A stretch of DNA of 64,000 nt, taken from positions 31,581-95,580 of the forward strand of contig JAODBC010000015.1 of NCBI GenBank assembly GCA_025463765.1. Direction: 5' to 3'. Shown piece after piece: positions 17,338 through 25,770 of the stretch (its first letter is position 1; the number at the start of each line of letters is the position of its first letter). The notes beneath the pieces are model-generated. The model searched no databases, was not told where the DNA came from, and worked only from the letters and a program-made list of their open reading frames with translations. The translations under genes and the position numbers were made by a program. The stretch is from Subtercola sp. (GTDB lineage: Bacteria; Actinomycetota; Actinomycetes; Actinomycetales; Microbacteriaceae).

Positions 17338-17946
17338 TCACGTCGCCGGCGGAGGCTCGAGCGGCGGCGCGGGCGGCGGGTCTGAGGGGTGCGCGGGCGG
17401 CTGCGGAGGCGTGAACCCCTGAGGAGGCACGGGGGCAGAGGCTGTTGCGCCCCAGCTCGCGCCGGGGGCGACGAGGTTACGCGCGCGGTTGGCCACGTCG
17501 GGGTCGGCGATGATCTGGTAGCTGGTGGCGATGACCTGGATGTTCGAGGTGAAGTCCCGCCGCCGCCGGTTCAGCGCATACGACACGAGGCCGAACAGCA
17601 CACCGAACCCGGCCCCGATCAACACCGCAGCCACGACGAACGACACCGACGTGCCCGTCGGCGAGAAGATCACCAGCAACAGCCCGATGAACAGCCCGAG
17701 CCAGGCCCCCGTGAACGCACCGGCCAGTGCGCCGCGGCCGTAGCTCAGCTTGCCCGTCACGACCTCGACGGTCTTGAGGTCGCTGCCCACGATCGCGATG
17801 CGGCTCACCGGAAAGTCCGCCTTCGCCAAGACGTCTACGGCGGCCTGCGCTTCTTCGTACGTCTCGCAGGTGAGCACCACGTCACCGCGCGGCATACGCG
17901 GCGCCTGGCGTGAGCCGCGGCCTGAAACGGGCATCTGATTGGTCAC
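17338..17946 (-). CDS. General stress protein 17M-like membrane protein
   Basis: The N-terminal half (GDVVLTCETYEEAQAAVDVL, then FPVSRIAIVGSDLKTVE) matches the YflT/general-stress 17M-like domain. Two transmembrane helices follow (about residues 83-105 and 110-130, GLFIGLLLVIF and VVAAVLIGAGFGVLFGLV), then a polar stretch and a Pro-rich tail (PPQGFTPPQPPAHPSDPPP). The role is unknown beyond the stress link of the family. The start is a GTG at 17946; AAGACT (complement of 17953-17958) lies 6 nt upstream, consistent with a leaderless message. It is convergent with aminopeptidase P. Confidence 0.8.
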   Translation of the reverse strand: MTNQMPVSGRGSRQAPRMPRGDVVLTCETYEEAQAAVDVLAKADFPVSRIAIVGSDLKTVEVVTGKLSYGRGALAGAFTGAWLGLFIGLLLVIFSPTGTSVSFVVAAVLIGAGFGVLFGLVSYALNRRRRDFTSNIQVIATSYQIIADPDVANRARNLVAPGASWGATASAPVPPQGFTPPQPPAHPSDPPPAPPLEPPPAT

Positions 17947-18028
17947 ATGTTCAGTCTTTCACGAGCATCCGCCGCCCGCACATAACCCCGACGGCCGAGC
18001 ATTCAGATTGACGCACTAAGTTTGATTT

Positions 18029-19333
18029 GTGAGTGCCACCAGAGTCTTCGTCGCCAGATTGGCCGGGTGCACCGTCTTCGACCCCGCGGGCGACCGCCTG
18101 GGCAAGGTGCGCGACGTTCTTGTGGTCTACCGAAATAACGATTCGCCACGGCTAGTGGGGCTCATCGTCGAGATTCCGGGCAAGCGGCGGGTGTTCGTGA
18201 GCATCGGCCGCGTTACCAGCATCGGCAGCGGCCAGATCATCACCACGGGCCTCATGAACGTGCGCCGCTTCGAGCAGCGCGGCGGTGAAGTACGGGTCAT
18301 CGCCGAGATTCTCGGCCGCAAGGTGACGTTCGTCGACGGCTCGGGCGAAGGCACCATCGAAGACGTCGCCATCGAGCAGTCGGGGCCCGGCGAGTGGAGC
18401 GTCTCGCAGCTCTTCTTGCGCCGCCCCAAGACCAGCGCGAGCCCGTTCGGCAAGGGCCCCACGGTGTTCGCCACCTGGAGCGAGGTGCTCGAAAAGGGCA
18501 AGACCGGGCAATCGCAGTCGGCCGAACAACTCATTGCCACCTACGGCGACATGAAGCCCGCCGACCTCGCGAACACCCTGCTCGACCTGCCGCAGGGGCG
18601 CCGCCTCGAGGTCGCCGAAGAACTGCCCGACGGCAGGCTGGCCGACGTGCTCGAAGAGATGCCCGAGAGCGACCAGGTCGAGATCATGAACCAGCTCGAC
18701 GACGCTCGTGCAGCCGATGTGCTCGACCAGATGCAGCCAGACGACGCCGCCGACCTCATCGCACAACTCTCTGAAGCGCGTGGTGAAGAGCTGTTGAAGC
18801 TCATGCAGCCCGAAGAGGCCGACGACGTGCGCATGCTGCTCGCCTATGCGCCCGACACGGCCGGCGGTCTGATGACCACCGAGCCCATCATCGTGTCGGC
18901 CGACGCAACCGTGGCCGAGGGGCTCGCGCTCATCCGACGGCACGAACTCGCCCCGGCCCTCGGCGCGGCGATCTGCGTCACCCTGCCGCCGTACGAGCCG
19001 CCCACGGGCCGATTCCTCGGCATGGTGCACTTTCAGCGCATGCTGCGCTACCCGCCGCACGAACGCCTCGGAGCACTGGTCGACAACGGCCTCGACCCGG
19101 TCACGGCCGACACGAGTGCCGCCGAGGTCTCGCGCATTCTGGCGAGTTATAACCTTGTCTCGGTTCCCGTCGTCGACGAGAATCACCGACTGGTCGGGGT
19201 GGTGACCATTGACGATGTTCTCGACTACCTGCTGCCCGACGACTGGCGAAGTCACGACGAAGGCGAAAATACCCCTGTAAACCGCGGAAGGAGATCACCC
19301 AATGGCACGCACCTCGCCCAATCGAACTCCTGA
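18029..19333 (+). CDS. MgtE N-domain and CBS domain protein, without channel segment
   Basis: Domain order: a PRC-barrel-like N-terminal region (FDPAGDRLGKVRDVLVVY, then a second copy around residues 85-130), an MgtE intracellular N domain (repeats such as LPDGRLADVLEEMPESDQ, about residues 165-265), then two CBS domains (about 270-415). The membrane channel of true MgtE magnesium transporters is absent, so this is a cytoplasmic sensor-like protein that may regulate a partner. M. tuberculosis Rv1232c has the same design, from memory. The start is a GTG at 18029 with TAAGTT at 18017-18022, 6 nt upstream. It overlaps the DUF1003 gene by 32 nt. Confidence 0.85.
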   Translation: MSATRVFVARLAGCTVFDPAGDRLGKVRDVLVVYRNNDSPRLVGLIVEIPGKRRVFVSIGRVTSIGSGQIITTGLMNVRRFEQRGGEVRVIAEILGRKVTFVDGSGEGTIEDVAIEQSGPGEWSVSQLFLRRPKTSASPFGKGPTVFATWSEVLEKGKTGQSQSAEQLIATYGDMKPADLANTLLDLPQGRRLEVAEELPDGRLADVLEEMPESDQVEIMNQLDDARAADVLDQMQPDDAADLIAQLSEARGEELLKLMQPEEADDVRMLLAYAPDTAGGLMTTEPIIVSADATVAEGLALIRRHELAPALGAAICVTLPPYEPPTGRFLGMVHFQRMLRYPPHERLGALVDNGLDPVTADTSAAEVSRILASYNLVSVPVVDENHRLVGVVTIDDVLDYLLPDDWRSHDEGENTPVNRGRRSPNGTHLAQSNS

Positions 19334-19829
19334 CGCGCGGTTAGACGCCCCGAAGGGCATGCGCACGCGGGTGCTGCCTGCCCGGCGCGCCAGCCGCGAC
19401 CGCTTCGGCCGCTCGACCGAGGCCATCGCGCGCGGTATGGGCACGCCCTGGTTTCTCATCATCCTCACCGGCTTCGTGCTCATCTGGATCGGATTCAACA
19501 CCTACGGCCCCACGAACCTGCGCTTCGACTCCGCCGCAATCGGCTTCACGGCGCTGACCCTGATTCTGTCGTTGCAGGCGTCGTACGCGGCCCCGCTCAT
19601 TCTGCTCGCCCAGAACCGGCAAGACGACCGTGACCGGGTGCAGATCGAACAAGACCGGCAGCGCGCCGAGCGTAATCTCGCCGACACCGAGTACCTGGCA
19701 CGCGAGGTCGTGGCGCTTCGCCTGGCGATGCAAGATATGGCGAGCAAAGACTTCATCCGCGCGGAGCTGAAGGCACTGCTCGAAGAGCTGACGGCCGACG
19801 ATGAGGCGAAGCAGACCGGGAGTGCCTGA
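19302..19829 (+). CDS. DUF1003 family membrane protein
   Basis: A 175-residue protein with two transmembrane helices (about residues 45-65, PWFLIILTGFVLIWIGFN, and 77-100, LTLILSLQASYAAPLILLAQ) followed by a charged coiled-coil-like tail (QDDRDRVQIEQDRQRAERNL). This is the DUF1003 pattern; the function is unknown. The ATG at 19302 has a strong GGAAGGAG 10 nt upstream, located inside the end of the preceding gene. The 3' end overlaps mrp by 29 nt, so these three genes form a tightly coupled operon. Confidence 0.85.
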   Translation: MARTSPNRTPDARLDAPKGMRTRVLPARRASRDRFGRSTEAIARGMGTPWFLIILTGFVLIWIGFNTYGPTNLRFDSAAIGFTALTLILSLQASYAAPLILLAQNRQDDRDRVQIEQDRQRAERNLADTEYLAREVVALRLAMQDMASKDFIRAELKALLEELTADDEAKQTGSA

Positions 19830-21057
19830 GCTCGAGCCGGCTGGGCCGGTCGAGCCTGCTGGGCCGGTGGAGCCTGCCTCGCCGGTCGCGCCTGCCCTTC
19901 CGACCGAGCCTGCCGAGGCCAGCACACCGGTCGGCGACGCGGTGCGCGCGGCGCTGGGTCGTGTGCTCGACCCCGAGATTCGCAAGCCCATCACCGAGCT
20001 CGACATGGTGGGCGACGTGACGGTCGACGCCGACGGCGCGGCGACGGTGAACGTCAAGCTCACGATCGTAGGATGCCCGGCGGCAGACACCATCGAACGG
20101 GACGTTCGTGCGGCCACACTCGGTGTCGCGGGGGTGACGGCCGCGAACATCCACGTCTCCGTGATGACTCGCGACGAACGAGCCGCGCTCACCGAGAAAC
20201 TGCGCGGCCCGGGTGGGGCGCGACAGATGCAATTCGGCGCGGATTCGCTCACCCGCATCTACGCCGTCACCAGCGGTAAGGGCGGGGTGGGCAAGTCCAC
20301 GCTGACCGCAAACCTCGCCGTGGCGCTGGCGGCGCGCGGGCTGGCCGTGGGCATCGTGGATGCCGACGTGTACGGGTTCTCGATTCCGGGCATCCTGGGC
20401 CTCGTTCACGACGGAGCCGCGCAGAAGCCGACCCGGGTCGACGACATGATTCTGCCGCCGGTCGGGTACGGCGTGAAGGTCATCTCCATCGGTATGTTCG
20501 TCGACGACAACGCCGCCGTCGCCTGGCGCGGGCCGATGCTGCACCGCACCATTCAGCAGTTTCTGACCGACGTCTACTTCGGCGACCTCGACGTGCTGCT
20601 GCTCGACCTGCCGCCCGGAACCGGCGACGTGGCGATCTCGGTCGGGCAGCTGCTGCCGCACGCCGAGGTACTCGTCGTCACCACACCGCAGCCCGCCGCG
20701 GCCGATGTCGCCGAGCGCTCGGGCGTTGTGGCGAGGCAGACCGGGCAGAAGATCGTGGGCGTCATCGAGAACATGGCCGGGCTGCCGCAGCCCGACGGTA
20801 CCGTTCTCGAGCTGTTCGGCTCGGGCGGCGGCGCCGAGGTGGTGCGGCGGCTGTCGGCCGGTCAGGATGCTCCCGTGCCCCTGCTCGCCTCGATTCCCTT
20901 GAGCGTCGCATTGCGCGCCGGCGGCGACACGGGCGCCCCGATCGTGCTGACCGACCCGCTCGACCCCGCCGCCGAGGCGATCCTCCACGTAGCAAATCAG
21001 CTCGCCACCCGCCCCCGCGGCCTCGCCGGCCTGAAGCTCCCCGTCTCCCCCCGCTGA
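19801..21057 (+). CDS. mrp: Mrp/NBP35 family Fe-S carrier P-loop ATPase
   Basis: Scaffold or carrier protein for iron-sulfur cluster delivery. An N-terminal DUF59/MIP18 domain (LGRVLDPEIRKPITELDM) precedes the deviant Walker A TSGKGGVGKST near residue 160 and the DLPPGTGD motif. The CxxC cluster motif usual in this family after ENM is absent (ENMAGLPQPDGT), which I believe is common in actinobacterial orthologues. The extreme N-terminus is a Glu/Pro/Ala repeat (EPAGPV units, 18 bp each). Its position after the MgtE-N/CBS and DUF1003 genes resembles M. tuberculosis Rv1229c-Rv1233c. The ATG at 19801 has no strong RBS and is probably coupled to the upstream gene. Confidence 0.9.
   Translation: MRRSRPGVPELEPAGPVEPAGPVEPASPVAPALPTEPAEASTPVGDAVRAALGRVLDPEIRKPITELDMVGDVTVDADGAATVNVKLTIVGCPAADTIERDVRAATLGVAGVTAANIHVSVMTRDERAALTEKLRGPGGARQMQFGADSLTRIYAVTSGKGGVGKSTLTANLAVALAARGLAVGIVDADVYGFSIPGILGLVHDGAAQKPTRVDDMILPPVGYGVKVISIGMFVDDNAAVAWRGPMLHRTIQQFLTDVYFGDLDVLLLDLPPGTGDVAISVGQLLPHAEVLVVTTPQPAAADVAERSGVVARQTGQKIVGVIENMAGLPQPDGTVLELFGSGGGAEVVRRLSAGQDAPVPLLASIPLSVALRAGGDTGAPIVLTDPLDPAAEAILHVANQLATRPRGLAGLKLPVSPR
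19834..19923 (+). repeat. In-frame 18-bp tandem repeat at the Mrp N-terminus
   Basis: Five degenerate 18-bp units, for example GAGCCGGCTGGGCCGGTC, encode EPAGPV-like hexapeptides before the DUF59 domain. Units one to three are the most alike. Confidence 0.85.
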
Positions 21058-21098
21058 ACCCGCCATCCTCCCCCGCTGAACCCGCCACCCTCCCCCCG
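21046..21098 (+). repeat. 22-23 bp repeat spanning the mrp stop codon
   Basis: Unit one (21046-21068) contains the mrp stop in CCCGCTGAACCCGCCA; unit two (21069-21090) repeats it with one deletion, and a partial third copy runs into the hairpin at 21099. The repeat therefore copies the last codons and the stop of mrp into the intergenic space. Confidence 0.8.
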
Positions 21099-21165
21099 CC
21101 CATCGAGCTACGGGTTTGCGCGGGTGATCGGCCACCGCACCCGCACAAACTCGTAGCTCGATGGG
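21099..21165. terminator. Large inverted repeat, probable bidirectional terminator between mrp and the antiporter
   Basis: Arms of 28 bp (21099-21126 and 21138-21165) match at 26 positions and enclose an 11-nt loop. The two mismatches are transition-type and compatible with G-U pairing on one strand. It lies exactly between two convergent genes and ends 1 nt before the antiporter stop codon. There is no long T-tract, so termination is inferred from position and stem strength; a repeat element with another function is possible. Confidence 0.7.
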
Positions 21166-21166
21166 G

Positions 21167-22903
21167 CTAGTGGCCGGGGCCGCGGGAACGCAGGCGGGTC
21201 TCTTCGAGGTCGAGCATGGCCTGGGCCTCGGCGAGAACGCGCGAGGTGTAGGCGCCGCGGCTGCGCGCCTCGAGCAGCGCCGTGCGCTCGGTCTCCATCA
21301 CCACGAGCCGCAGCTCGCGGTAGAGCTGGTGCGGGGTCTCGTCGGTTCCGCTGCTGAGCTGCCGCGACCTCTCCCACGCCAGCTCGGTGCGCAAGAACGA
21401 CGACTGACGCACCCGTTCCACCACGTCAGGGTCGACCGGAGTCGTCTCGCCCAGCGCTCCCCCGGGGTCGTCGAGCACCTCCAGCCCCTTGTTGCTGATC
21501 TCGTCGAGCAGCAGTGCCAGCTCGCGGCGGTCTTCGACCACGTCGATGCCCTGGATGCCCACCAGCCTGATCACCGCAGGCAGAGTGCTGCCCTGCACGA
21601 CGAGGGTCAAGAACGCCACCGTGAACGCAATGAGAATCAGCTGGTCGCGATACGGAGTGTCTTCGGGCAGCGACTGCGCGGCGGCGAGCGTGACCACGCC
21701 GCGCATTCCCGACCAGCCGAGCACGACTCCCCCGCGCCAGTCGATGCCCTCGGTTCTCAGCTGCTCGAGATCGGAGCGGCGGATCATGTACAGCCGCTCG
21801 GCTCGTCGCAGCCGACGGCGCCCCCGGGCATCCCGAATCGGAATGGTATGCAGGTAGTCGAGGTGCAAGCGCCTTCGCAGCGTGACCTTCTCGGCGTGCT
21901 GGGCCCTCAGGCGCAAGCCGAGCACCAGAGGCCCGGCCCAGACGAAGCGCAACACGATGAGGGCGACGGTCGCCAGCACTCCGATGCCGATCGCCGGCCA
22001 GACGCCCAACTCGCCGGGGTCGTCGGTGACGTGGTCGATGAGCGTTCGGATCTCGAGGCCGATGAGCAGAAACACGCCGCTCTCGAGAAAGAACTGCACC
22101 GTGCGCCAGTTGATGCGGTCGCTGATTCTCGACTGCGCGCTGAAGCGTGCCGGGGCTGCGTGACCGGTGTACAGGCCGGCGACGACCACGGCGAGCACCC
22201 CAGATGCTCCGAGCCCTTCTGCCGGCATGAACGCCACGAACGGCACGGCGAACGAGATAGCCGTATCGAGCACCGGGTCGTTGAGTTTCGAGCGCACGAA
22301 CACCGTGACGAAGCCCGCGGCCAGGCCCACCGCGATGGCCACGACCACCGCGAAGATGAAGTCGGTCACGCCCTCCCACGGGCTCGACAGAGCGCCGACC
22401 GCAGCCGCCGTCGCTGTGCGCAGCAGCACGAGCGCGGTTGCGTCGTTGACCAGACCCTCACCCTCGAGCACCGTGAGCAGTCGCGGCGGCAGCCCGAGCC
22501 GACGACCCACCGACGTCGCCGCAACGGCATCGGGCGGGCTGATGATCGCGCCCAGAGCGATCGCCGCCGCCAGGTTCAGGTCGGGCAGCATCGTGTACAG
22601 CAGAAAGCCGGTGCCGAAGGCCGTAATAAGCACCAGAACAACAGAAAGCGAGGTGATCGTGCCGAGATTGCGCCGAAAATCGACCACCGGCACGCTGATC
22701 GCCGCCGCATACAGAATGGGCGGCAGCAGCCCGTCGAGAATCCACTCGTGCGGAATCTCGATCGATGGAACACCGGGCAAGTACGACAGACCGACGCCCA
22801 CGACGACGAGAATGATCGGCGCAGCCACACCGAGCCGCTTCGAAAACGCGGCCACCGCGACGATCACCGAGACACCGACGACCGCGTAGATCCCCAGTTC
22901 CAT
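21167..22903 (-). CDS. Na+/H+ antiporter, CPA1 family
   Basis: Polytopic membrane exchanger with about 12 transmembrane helices in the first 420 residues. Family motifs include ALGAIISPPDAVAATSV and GEGLVNDATALVL, which hold the ion-binding acidic residues, and the C-terminal part (about 150 residues) is charged and cytoplasmic. The true start is the ATG at 22903 (MELGIYAVVGV), giving 578 aa; an ATG at 23014 would add an unlikely Arg-rich leader. TAAACT (complement of 22911-22916) lies 7 nt before the start, so translation may be leaderless. It is divergent from the aldo/keto reductase. Confidence 0.9.
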   Translation of the reverse strand: MELGIYAVVGVSVIVAVAAFSKRLGVAAPIILVVVGVGLSYLPGVPSIEIPHEWILDGLLPPILYAAAISVPVVDFRRNLGTITSLSVVLVLITAFGTGFLLYTMLPDLNLAAAIALGAIISPPDAVAATSVGRRLGLPPRLLTVLEGEGLVNDATALVLLRTATAAAVGALSSPWEGVTDFIFAVVVAIAVGLAAGFVTVFVRSKLNDPVLDTAISFAVPFVAFMPAEGLGASGVLAVVVAGLYTGHAAPARFSAQSRISDRINWRTVQFFLESGVFLLIGLEIRTLIDHVTDDPGELGVWPAIGIGVLATVALIVLRFVWAGPLVLGLRLRAQHAEKVTLRRRLHLDYLHTIPIRDARGRRRLRRAERLYMIRRSDLEQLRTEGIDWRGGVVLGWSGMRGVVTLAAAQSLPEDTPYRDQLILIAFTVAFLTLVVQGSTLPAVIRLVGIQGIDVVEDRRELALLLDEISNKGLEVLDDPGGALGETTPVDPDVVERVRQSSFLRTELAWERSRQLSSGTDETPHQLYRELRLVVMETERTALLEARSRGAYTSRVLAEAQAMLDLEETRLRSRGPGH

Positions 22904-23036
22904 GCGGTTCAGTTTACCGGGGACTCTGTGAGTACTCACACGAACGCACACAGTGACGGGTATACGGCGAGCGGATGCCCGGGGCCGATGCAATACAACC
23001 CGCCACGGTGTCACAGGCCGGGTTTAGGCTCGAACC

Positions 23037-23994
<958 letters not shown>

Positions 23995-24014
<20 letters not shown>

Positions 24015-24090
24015 GTTCGGCGGCCGCTGAGTTCGGCCACCGCTGCGTTCGGCGGCCGCTGCGTTCGGCGGCCGCTGCGTTCGGCAGCCG
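23995..24090 (+). repeat. 16-bp tandem repeat spanning the aldo/keto reductase stop codon (six units)
   Basis: Unit zero (23995-24010) is coding. Units 24011-24026, 24027-24042, 24043-24058, 24059-24074 and 24075-24090 follow with consensus CTGMGTTCGGCGGCCG. The gene stop is the TGA at 24012. The first two downstream units keep TGA, while the last three read TGC. Confidence 0.92.
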
Positions 24091-24104
24091 CTAGAGCAGT
24101 GCGA

Positions 24105-24190
24105 GATCGCTTCGCCGTCGTACGGCTATTGCGGTGCTCGGGTCGCTTCGGCCTTGTACCGCTATGACGGTGCGGCTCAGGTCGCTTCGG
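24105..24190 (-). repeat. 36-39 bp repeat copying the tatB 3' end
   Basis: Two degenerate units (24105-24140 and 24141-24179), each beginning GRTCGCTTCG and containing a GTACGGCTAT-like core, precede a third copy that is the last coding part of tatB (from 24180). As on the opposite gene, the 3' coding end appears to have been duplicated into the convergent intergenic space. Confidence 0.75.
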
Positions 24191-24686
24191 AGTCGTACGG
24201 TGACAGCGGCATAGCCACGCCGTCGGTGCCGTTCGACGCCGCGGCGGCGGCCTCGAGCTTCTTCTTGCGCTGCAGATAGGCCGGCTCGGGGCGCGTCAGC
24301 GTGACCGGAACGGCTTCGCCTTCTGGCGCAGGCGGGGCAGCACTCACCGCGGGAGCTGCGGCCGAAGCCGCCATTGGTACCGCAGCCGCCATCGGTACCG
24401 ACGGCTTCACGGGCGAAGGCACGGCGTCGGCCGGGTCTTCGAGCAGAGCATCGCGAATGATGCGGCGCGGGTCGTACTGGCGGGGGTCGAGCTTCTTCCA
24501 CTCGACCTCGTCGAAGTCGGGGCCCATCTCTTCTTTCATGCGCGACTTCGCATCGTTCGTGAAGCCGCGAATCTGCTTCACGAACGCAGCCAGCTTGCTG
24601 GCGTAGAGCGGCAAGCGCTCAGGGCCGATCACAAAGGCGGCGATAACGCCGACGATGATCAGCTTCTCGAAGGTCAACCCGAACAT
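24177..24686 (-). CDS. tatB: Sec-independent (twin-arginine) translocase subunit TatB
   Basis: Membrane component that recognises Tat substrates with TatC. The N-terminus has the single transmembrane helix FEKLIIVGVIAAFVIGPERLP (residues 5-25) with the GPERLP hinge, then an amphipathic helix and a long acidic, Pro/Ala-rich tail. Length 169 aa. The ATG at 24686 has TATGGT (complement of 24693-24698) 6 nt upstream. It is divergent from the O-methyltransferase. EfeB in this window carries a twin-arginine signal and is a plausible client. Confidence 0.88.
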   Translation of the reverse strand: MFGLTFEKLIIVGVIAAFVIGPERLPLYASKLAAFVKQIRGFTNDAKSRMKEEMGPDFDEVEWKKLDPRQYDPRRIIRDALLEDPADAVPSPVKPSVPMAAAVPMAASAAAPAVSAAPPAPEGEAVPVTLTRPEPAYLQRKKKLEAAAAASNGTDGVAMPLSPYDSEAT

Positions 24687-24771
24687 AGCTCCACCATACC
24701 CTCTCGCCCCTGCGAGCCTTCGGGGAGCAGGCCCAGACGTAACCTAAACTTCACACCGGAGGCCGAAACTA

Positions 24772-25401
24772 TTGTCTAAAGAGACCAACTGGAAGTACGC
24801 AGAAGACTTCGTCACAGAACCCGCCGTCATCGCGTCGGCGAGGGCGCACGCGCTCGAGCTCGGCGTCGAATCGGTGTCGCCGGGCATCGGCGCGCAGCTC
24901 GCGGTTCTCGCCGGTACCTCCTCCGCGAAAGCCATCGTCGAGATCGGCACCGGCGTCGGCGTCTCCGGGCTGTGGATGTTCGCGGGCGCGCCCCAGGCCA
25001 CCATCACCTCCATCGACACCGAGGTCGACCGCCAGCAGTCGGCACGGGCGGCCTACCTCGATGCGGGCATCCCGGCCAACCGGATTCGGCTCATCACCGG
25101 CAAGGCGCGCGATGTTCTGCCCCGCATGAACGAGAACACCTACGACCTCGTGCTGGTCGACGCCGACGCGGAGTCGGTGATCGAATACGTCGAGCACGCT
25201 CTGCGCCTCGTTCGCGTGGGCGGAACCGTGCTGGTGCCGCACGCGCTCTGGCGCGATCGTGTGGCCGACCCCGCGCAGCGCGACGACACGGTCGCCGACT
25301 TTCGCAGCCTGCTGAGCGAGCTCTCGCAGTCCGCGGCCGTCATCACCGCACTCTCCCCCATCGGCGACGGCCTGTTGCAGGTCACCAAACTCGTCGGCTG
25401 A
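24772..25401 (+). CDS. Class I SAM-dependent O-methyltransferase
   Basis: A 209-aa catechol-O-methyltransferase-like enzyme; the acceptor is unknown. SAM-binding motif I is VEIGTGVGVSGLWM near residues 63-76, motif II has SIDTEVDRQ, and the metal/catalytic region contains DLVLVDAD. The start is a TTG at 24772 with CGGAGG 9 nt upstream. The M. tuberculosis homologue Rv1220c sits near tatB too, but sigE, rseA and htrA lie between them there (from memory) and are absent here. A strong hairpin terminator follows at 25459. Confidence 0.85.
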   Translation: MSKETNWKYAEDFVTEPAVIASARAHALELGVESVSPGIGAQLAVLAGTSSAKAIVEIGTGVGVSGLWMFAGAPQATITSIDTEVDRQQSARAAYLDAGIPANRIRLITGKARDVLPRMNENTYDLVLVDADAESVIEYVEHALRLVRVGGTVLVPHALWRDRVADPAQRDDTVADFRSLLSELSQSAAVITALSPIGDGLLQVTKLVG

Positions 25402-25458
25402 CGCCCGCGACGGCGGCCGACTACAGAAAGTCGACCGCCGGCCTGCACCCAGCCCCGA

Positions 25459-25486
25459 AGCCCCGTCGAGCGTGCTCGACGGGGCT
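25459..25486 (+). terminator. Rho-independent-type terminator after the O-methyltransferase gene
   Basis: AGCCCCGTCGAG pairs perfectly with CTCGACGGGGCT around a CGTG tetraloop, followed by TTTC. It lies 58 nt after the O-methyltransferase stop and could also serve the convergent DUF3117 gene. Confidence 0.85.
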
Positions 25487-25492
25487 TTCAGG

Positions 25493-25516
25493 CTTTGATC
25501 GGCGTGCCGATCAAAG
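25493..25516 (-). terminator. Second hairpin, likely terminator for the DUF3117 gene
   Basis: CTTTGATCGGC and GCCGATCAAAG form perfect 11-bp arms with a 2-nt loop, 10 nt beyond the stop of the convergent DUF3117 gene. The arms begin and end with A/T runs, so the stem can act with a U-tract in either direction. Confidence 0.7.
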
Positions 25517-25525
25517 ACCATAGAT

Positions 25526-25699
25526 TCAGGCGGGCGCGACTACTCCAGCGAGCGCGTCGTGCAGTTCGCGTGCCTCGGCGTCGTTGACGGAGACGACGAG
25601 GCGACCCCCGCCTTCGAGCGGCACTCGCACGATGATGAGGCGTCCTTCTTTAACAGCCTCCATCGGGCCGTCTCCGGTCCTTGGTTTCATGGCGGCCAT
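25526..25699 (-). CDS. DUF3117 family small protein
   Basis: A 57-residue conserved actinobacterial protein (M. tuberculosis Rv1211 counterpart, from memory) of unknown function. It starts MAAMKPRTGDGPMEAVKEGR and contains the invariant-looking VPLEGGGRLVVSV. The ATG at 25699 has AAGGGGA upstream. A GATAAT box (complement of about 25734-25739) lies further upstream and probably marks the promoter. It is easily missed because a long open frame continues upstream through the next gene in another frame. Confidence 0.9.
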   Translation of the reverse strand: MAAMKPRTGDGPMEAVKEGRLIIVRVPLEGGGRLVVSVNDAEARELHDALAGVVAPA

Positions 25700-25770
25700 G
25701 CGGCATCCCCTTTCGTGGTGTCGTTCTTCTATTATCTCGTATCGATGGGCGGCGAGAGAACCTGGCCGGC

